Assembly (NCBI GenBank): GCA_003568945.1
Contig: BDIP01000286.1
Location: forward strand, 1 to 22,644
Origin: Kipferlia bialata
Lineage: Eukaryota; Fornicata
Length of the DNA stretch: 22,644 nt
Direction of reading: 5' to 3'
How positions within the stretch are numbered: the stretch's first letter is position 1; every line of letters begins with the position of its first letter. The notes under the pieces are model-generated. The model was not told where the DNA came from, ran no database searches, and saw only the letters and a list, made by a program, of their open reading frames with translations. The position numbers and the translations under genes are program-made. Shown here piece after piece: positions 18,761 to 22,644 of the stretch.

Positions 18761-19083
18761 TACACAGAAGAAGAGAGTGTCAGAGTGGCACTGATTCCCG
18801 TTGACTTCGAAATGTTTCCGGTTGATTGACGGTCAATCATTGACCTCTCTCAATCAAAACACAGGTCCCTCTTACAGACAGCCACACACAACACCCCTAG
18901 CCACACACCACATTCGGTCATTTACTCCTCCTTTCCGAGTCCCCTTGACCCTGATAGACACTCCCAGACACACAGCACAAACGAAACCAAATACAATTAT
19001 TAACGGGAGATTAGTGAACTACCAGACACATCACAGAGAGTGATGTCATACACTTCGGCATCAGATAGGGAATGTCCTATCCC
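18761..19083. promoter_or_regulatory. Intergenic gap upstream of the BPI-like gene
   Basis: The 323-nt gap lies between two minus-strand genes and should hold the BPI-like promoter. The array at 18825-18844 lies 65-84 nt before its start codon. A stem GATAGG/CCTATC with a 6-nt loop near 19066-19083 follows the stop of the armadillo gene. Confidence 0.5.
18825..18844. repeat. X-n-X'-n-X array ATTGAC-g-GTCAAT-c-ATTGAC
   Basis: This is a perfect alternating array. It produces overlapping palindromes at 18823-18839 (8-1-8) and 18831-18845 (7-1-7). Confidence 0.9.
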
Positions 19084-22000
19084 TCATGCATCGAGCATCA
19101 TGAGAGCCAGGCCTATCCACTTGACCACACCGGCATTGCCTGGCCTGGGTGAGGGGGGATGGGAGGGGTGTGAGGGGAGTAGAGGTAGTATGAATAATGA
19201 GTATCAGCACCATATATGCCGCACCTCCTCTCCCTGGCACTCTTGAGCAGTGCCACCAGTGAGGGTGTCCTCAGCAGGCCCTGGATCTCTGGGTCGGTGG
19301 CCAGGGCAGCCACGGTCTTGGCAGCCAGGATGTCAATCTCCCCCCCCCTGTCCCCCCCCTGTGCCCTCAGCACTCTGTTGACAGCCCTGGTGACCCCTGC
19401 CTCGTAGCACACCTTGGCACCCCCAGCCCCACTGGCCAGGGCAGACAGACACCGCATGCACAGCAACACCACAGTCTGGTCGTTGCAGAAGGCACCGGTG
19501 AGAAGGAGGTCGGTCACGTACTTGGCGTGGGTCATCAGGGCGGGCCATGCCTTGGGATACATGCTGAGGCCGGCCAGGAGGGACACAGCCCACTGGACAA
19601 CAGCTGCATCCTCCTGAGGGTGAGGAGAGGGGGAGAGAGATGTCACAGTGTGTCTCTATTAGTACCTGGTAGAGCAGGGCCAGTCTGACGCACGTGTCCA
19701 CCATGTCTGTGGCCACTGGGATGATGGAGGACACACTGCACACCTGGGTCAGGCTGTAGCACACAGAGAGCACGCGCTGCACCTGAAGGGTCAGAGAGGG
19801 GGGGGATATGTGCTATGTATGATGAGTGTGTAGTCAGCAACAATAGTATGGCACCTGGTCTGCTGGTATGTGGTGTCCACTGGATGCCCCCTTCCTCGAT
19901 AGGGTCAGGATGGAGGTAAGGACACCGGCTGACACCAGGGAGGCTGCCATATCTGCGTCACTCACGAGGGCCTGGGTGAGAGAGGGGGGGGGGGAGGGAG
20001 AGAGAGAGAGAGAGACTATGTGCAAATATATTACCCCACCTGCAGCAGACTGAGCCACGATGTAACTGCCTCCTCTGACCCTGCCTCCACACCACTCCTG
20101 ACCAACAGACCCCACTCCTCCTGGGACAGGCCCTTACAGGACAGGGGCAGAGACCCCAGCACGAGGAAGAGGTTGGCCAGGACAGAGGGGGAGGGGCCGG
20201 TCTCCCCGTGCTTGGCAGGGGCTATCAGACTAAGCACAGTGGTGCCTAGACCCTCACAGGAGCCAGAGTCCGAGGGGCAGCTCTTGCTGATCTCACTCAC
20301 TGCCCTGAGAGCATCTATGATGGACACACCCACTGTGTCATGCTGGTCGACAACCAGGGCAGCACCCTCATAGAGGTCAGACACGTCCTGGGGGTGGGGG
20401 GAGGAGTAGGTGTGTTACAGGAATGCAACTATTATCTGCGTGTACGTGAGGTAAGAGTAGTAGGATTGATAGGAGACTACTGACGCCATATACAGATATA
20501 CACCACGCACCTGTGGCCTGAGTGCCTTTCTGTCCTTGGTGTCCCTGTTGACTAGTGCCCCACACAGCCCCATCAGCACCTTGGCGGCCAGGGCCTTGAC
20601 GTCACTGGACCTGTCCCTCAGGCCTCTCTTGAGTATCCGGGGCACCCCTTGTCTGGCCAGGGTGGCAGGCTTGGAGGCAGAAGTGACGTCCAGAATCTCC
20701 AGCACGGCTAGTGTGACGTGGGAGTCTGATGTGTCCCTTCTGTGCTCATCATAGAAGGCACAGGCCCTGGCAAGGGTGTTGACAGTGGCCAGCACCCTGC
20801 TCCTGACAGCCTTGTTGTCTGCCATGCCTCTGAGCACATATACACACGATGCAACCACTCTCACACTACCATTGGCAGAGGAGTGGTGGGCTAGGACGGT
20901 GCGGGATGTGGAGACAACCTCAGACAGGGAGACAGAGAGAGAGAAGGTGGGGTGGGGGATGAGCATCTCAAGCAGTCTCAGGGCCCTCTCGCATATGACT
21001 GCGTCTCTGGTGTGCCCACCCATCAGCTGCACGCATATACCCGCAGCCCCCTGGGTGATGATGGTACCCACTAGAGAGGGCCTCTCAGCCAGAATCCTGA
21101 GAAGGGCAAGGGAGAGAGGCACCACCCTGGACCCCCCTCCCTCTGCCCTCACTGCACAGTGCAACACTGCGGCAGACAGCATACCCCACTCTGGGGCCAT
21201 GCCTCTCTCCCTGTCAGGGGCCTGACCACCGACACTGCTCTTGGACAGAGAGTGGGACTGGGTCTGGGGAGGGGCCATGTGGGGGGCTAGGGTGGTGAGG
21301 AGCTCCAGCACGGCCTCCACTGTGACAGGGGGCAGGGCATTGGAGGAGAGCAGGGACAGACACACAGACAGGGTGCGTGATCCTAACACAGCCTTGGCTA
21401 GGTCGTCATGGTAGTCTGTGCACCTCTTGAGGAAGAGGAGGCCTGCGTCCACCCTAGAGTAGTCCCCCCTCACCCTCTTGCTCTCCCTCTCAATCACAGC
21501 CACCACAGCAGAGACGGTACCCTCCGAGGACGCCCCTTCCCTACATGCCTCTCTCTCTCCATACAGGATCACACTGGCCAGGTGCCGGTGGCCACAGAGG
21601 GTGGCGAGGAGGGGGAGGGAGGAGGGGAGACGCCTAGTGGCCAGGGCCAGTATGTCTGGGGTGCATGCCTCAGTAGAGTGGGCACACACACCGGATATGC
21701 ACTCGATGGCATACCTGGCGCTGTCTCTGTCCCTCTCCCTCTCTTTCGGGTGGTCATTCAGCCAGGCAGCAAGGGTGGTGTGCAGACCCTCAGCTGCCAG
21801 GGACAGACACACACTCGGGGAGGCACAGCACCGGTACAGCAGCTCCATATTGGCAGAGACTGTCTGGGGGGTAGAGGGAGGGGGGGTGAAGAGTGTAGTA
21901 GAGATTCGCATACCTTTGCGCTGCCTCTCTTGAGCAGGAGCACTGCCACAGACCCGGCCAGGCCTGCATCGGGTGAGGAAGACAGCACATCCCTAGAGGT

Positions 22001-22395
22001 AGGCAGACAGGACAGAATGGCTCGGAGGACAGCAAGGTCCTGGGGGTGAGGGGGTAATAGGGAGGAAACATAGCTATGAAAGCATAGAGACCCCACCTGC
22101 TTCTCTGTGCCTGTCCTGAGGGATGAAGTGCGGTATGCATGGGACACCAGAGATATGGTCTTGTGCCTCAGACACCGATCACGGAACCGCTATAGGTGAG
22201 AGGAGACTAGAGTCACAGGAGAGTACATGCACGATACACTACCAAAATGTGACTGCCGCACCTTGTCTGTGCACCCCTCCTCGATGAGTCTGAGGATGTG
22301 CAGCAATGCCTCCTTCTCCTGTGGGCCAGGCACCCTGGCACTGACCAGGACAGCAAGGGCATCAGAGACTAGGGGGACAACATACTCTGGGGGTT

Positions 22396-22441
<46 letters not shown>

Positions 22442-22581
22442 TGTGGGTGTGGGTGTGTACATGTGTCTGCCACTCACCACTGGGTAGGTCGTCCTGGGCT
22501 GCCATGAGAGAGAGGGGTGCAGCACATGCTGCTATGACCCGGGGGTCAGTCTTGCACTCCGTCCACAGCAGACACAGGGAC
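19084..22581 (-). CDS. Armadillo/HEAT-type helical repeat protein, C-terminal 943 residues (partial)
   Basis: Ten in-phase exons: 22581-22478, 22386-22262, 22189-22097, 22039-21914, 21863-20511, 20387-20040, 19971-19855, 19782-19666, 19613-19225 and 19144-19084 (TGA). The 5' part lies beyond the window. The product is built of paired helices of armadillo type, with recurring units such as TVEAVLELLTTLAPHM, RVVASCVYVLRGMADNKAVR, DVKALAAKVLMGLCGAL, TVVLLCMRCLSALASGAGGAKV and AAKTVAALATDPEIQGLL. Armadillo proteins are scaffolds in cilia, nuclear transport or adhesion. No family-specific motif identifies which, so function is left open. One exon of 1353 nt (451 codons) is far larger than any other in the window. 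The coding strand is rich in CTC/CTG/GCC codons, like its neighbours. Confidence 0.8.
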
Positions 22582-22644
22582 CTGCAATCAGAGGGAGGGG
22601 GGGGGGGGGGGGAGAGATAAGAAGCAGTACACACCACTACCCCC
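22582..22644 (-). other. Intron upstream of the first visible armadillo-gene exon
   Basis: On the minus strand this ends with a C-rich tract and the acceptor CTGATTGCAG. The preceding exon is outside the window. Confidence 0.6.

Noticed and set aside
22399-22440. GA/CT microsatellite as a regulatory element
   Set aside because: It lies in an intron and fits an expanded pyrimidine tract on the coding strand. Similar tracts occur in other introns.
1-22644. Mobile elements and viral remnants
   Set aside because: No reverse transcriptase, integrase, transposase, terminal repeats or target-site duplications were seen.

Overview
The window reads as nuclear DNA of a gene-dense, very intron-rich protist. 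Coding exons are GC-rich and mostly 40-250 nt. They are cut by introns of about 100 nt whose 3' ends nearly always read CTNAC-CCCAG, so the branch-point-like element abuts the acceptor AG. That compound 3' signal, the small intergenic gaps and the gene content suggest a free-living metamonad, most likely a fornicate such as Kipferlia. The taxon is an inference and no database was searched. Exons below were joined by hand from splice signals and reading-frame phase.

Layout: (1) 394-2561 (+), 3' part of a gene ending in an MA3-like domain resembling NOM1/Sgd1. (2) 7544-6162 (-), an ESCRT-III subunit of the VPS24/CHMP3 type, whose frame continues in phase into helical exons 6017-3028 (-), either a fusion or a tightly packed second gene. 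(3) 7960-10790 (+), a compact 466-residue ATG9. (4) 15326-12120 (-), a 688-residue AAAP/SLC38-like amino-acid transporter with a large hydrophilic insert. (5) 18760-15787 (-), a 499-residue secreted BPI/LBP/CETP-family lipid-binding protein. (6) 22581-19084 (-), the C-terminal 943 residues of an armadillo-type helical repeat protein. In the exon models for ATG9, the transporter and the BPI protein every junction is in phase and the total length is divisible by three. Three genes (VPS24, ATG9, BPI-like) point to membrane remodelling, autophagy or lipid handling, but nothing shows they are co-regulated.

Two unexplained patterns stand out. In the first 5.8 kb nearly every intron carries one to three degraded copies of the edge of a neighbouring exon (20-45 nt, often with its splice site), set 80-118 nt apart in AT-rich filler. 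Differences between these copies and the true exon fall mostly at third codon positions. Second, all five intergenic gaps hold 20-bp arrays of the form X-n-X'-n-X (a 6-mer, its inverse, the 6-mer again, with 1-nt spacers), each with a different 6-mer. Both could be biological or partly products of assembly, and the checks are stated below.
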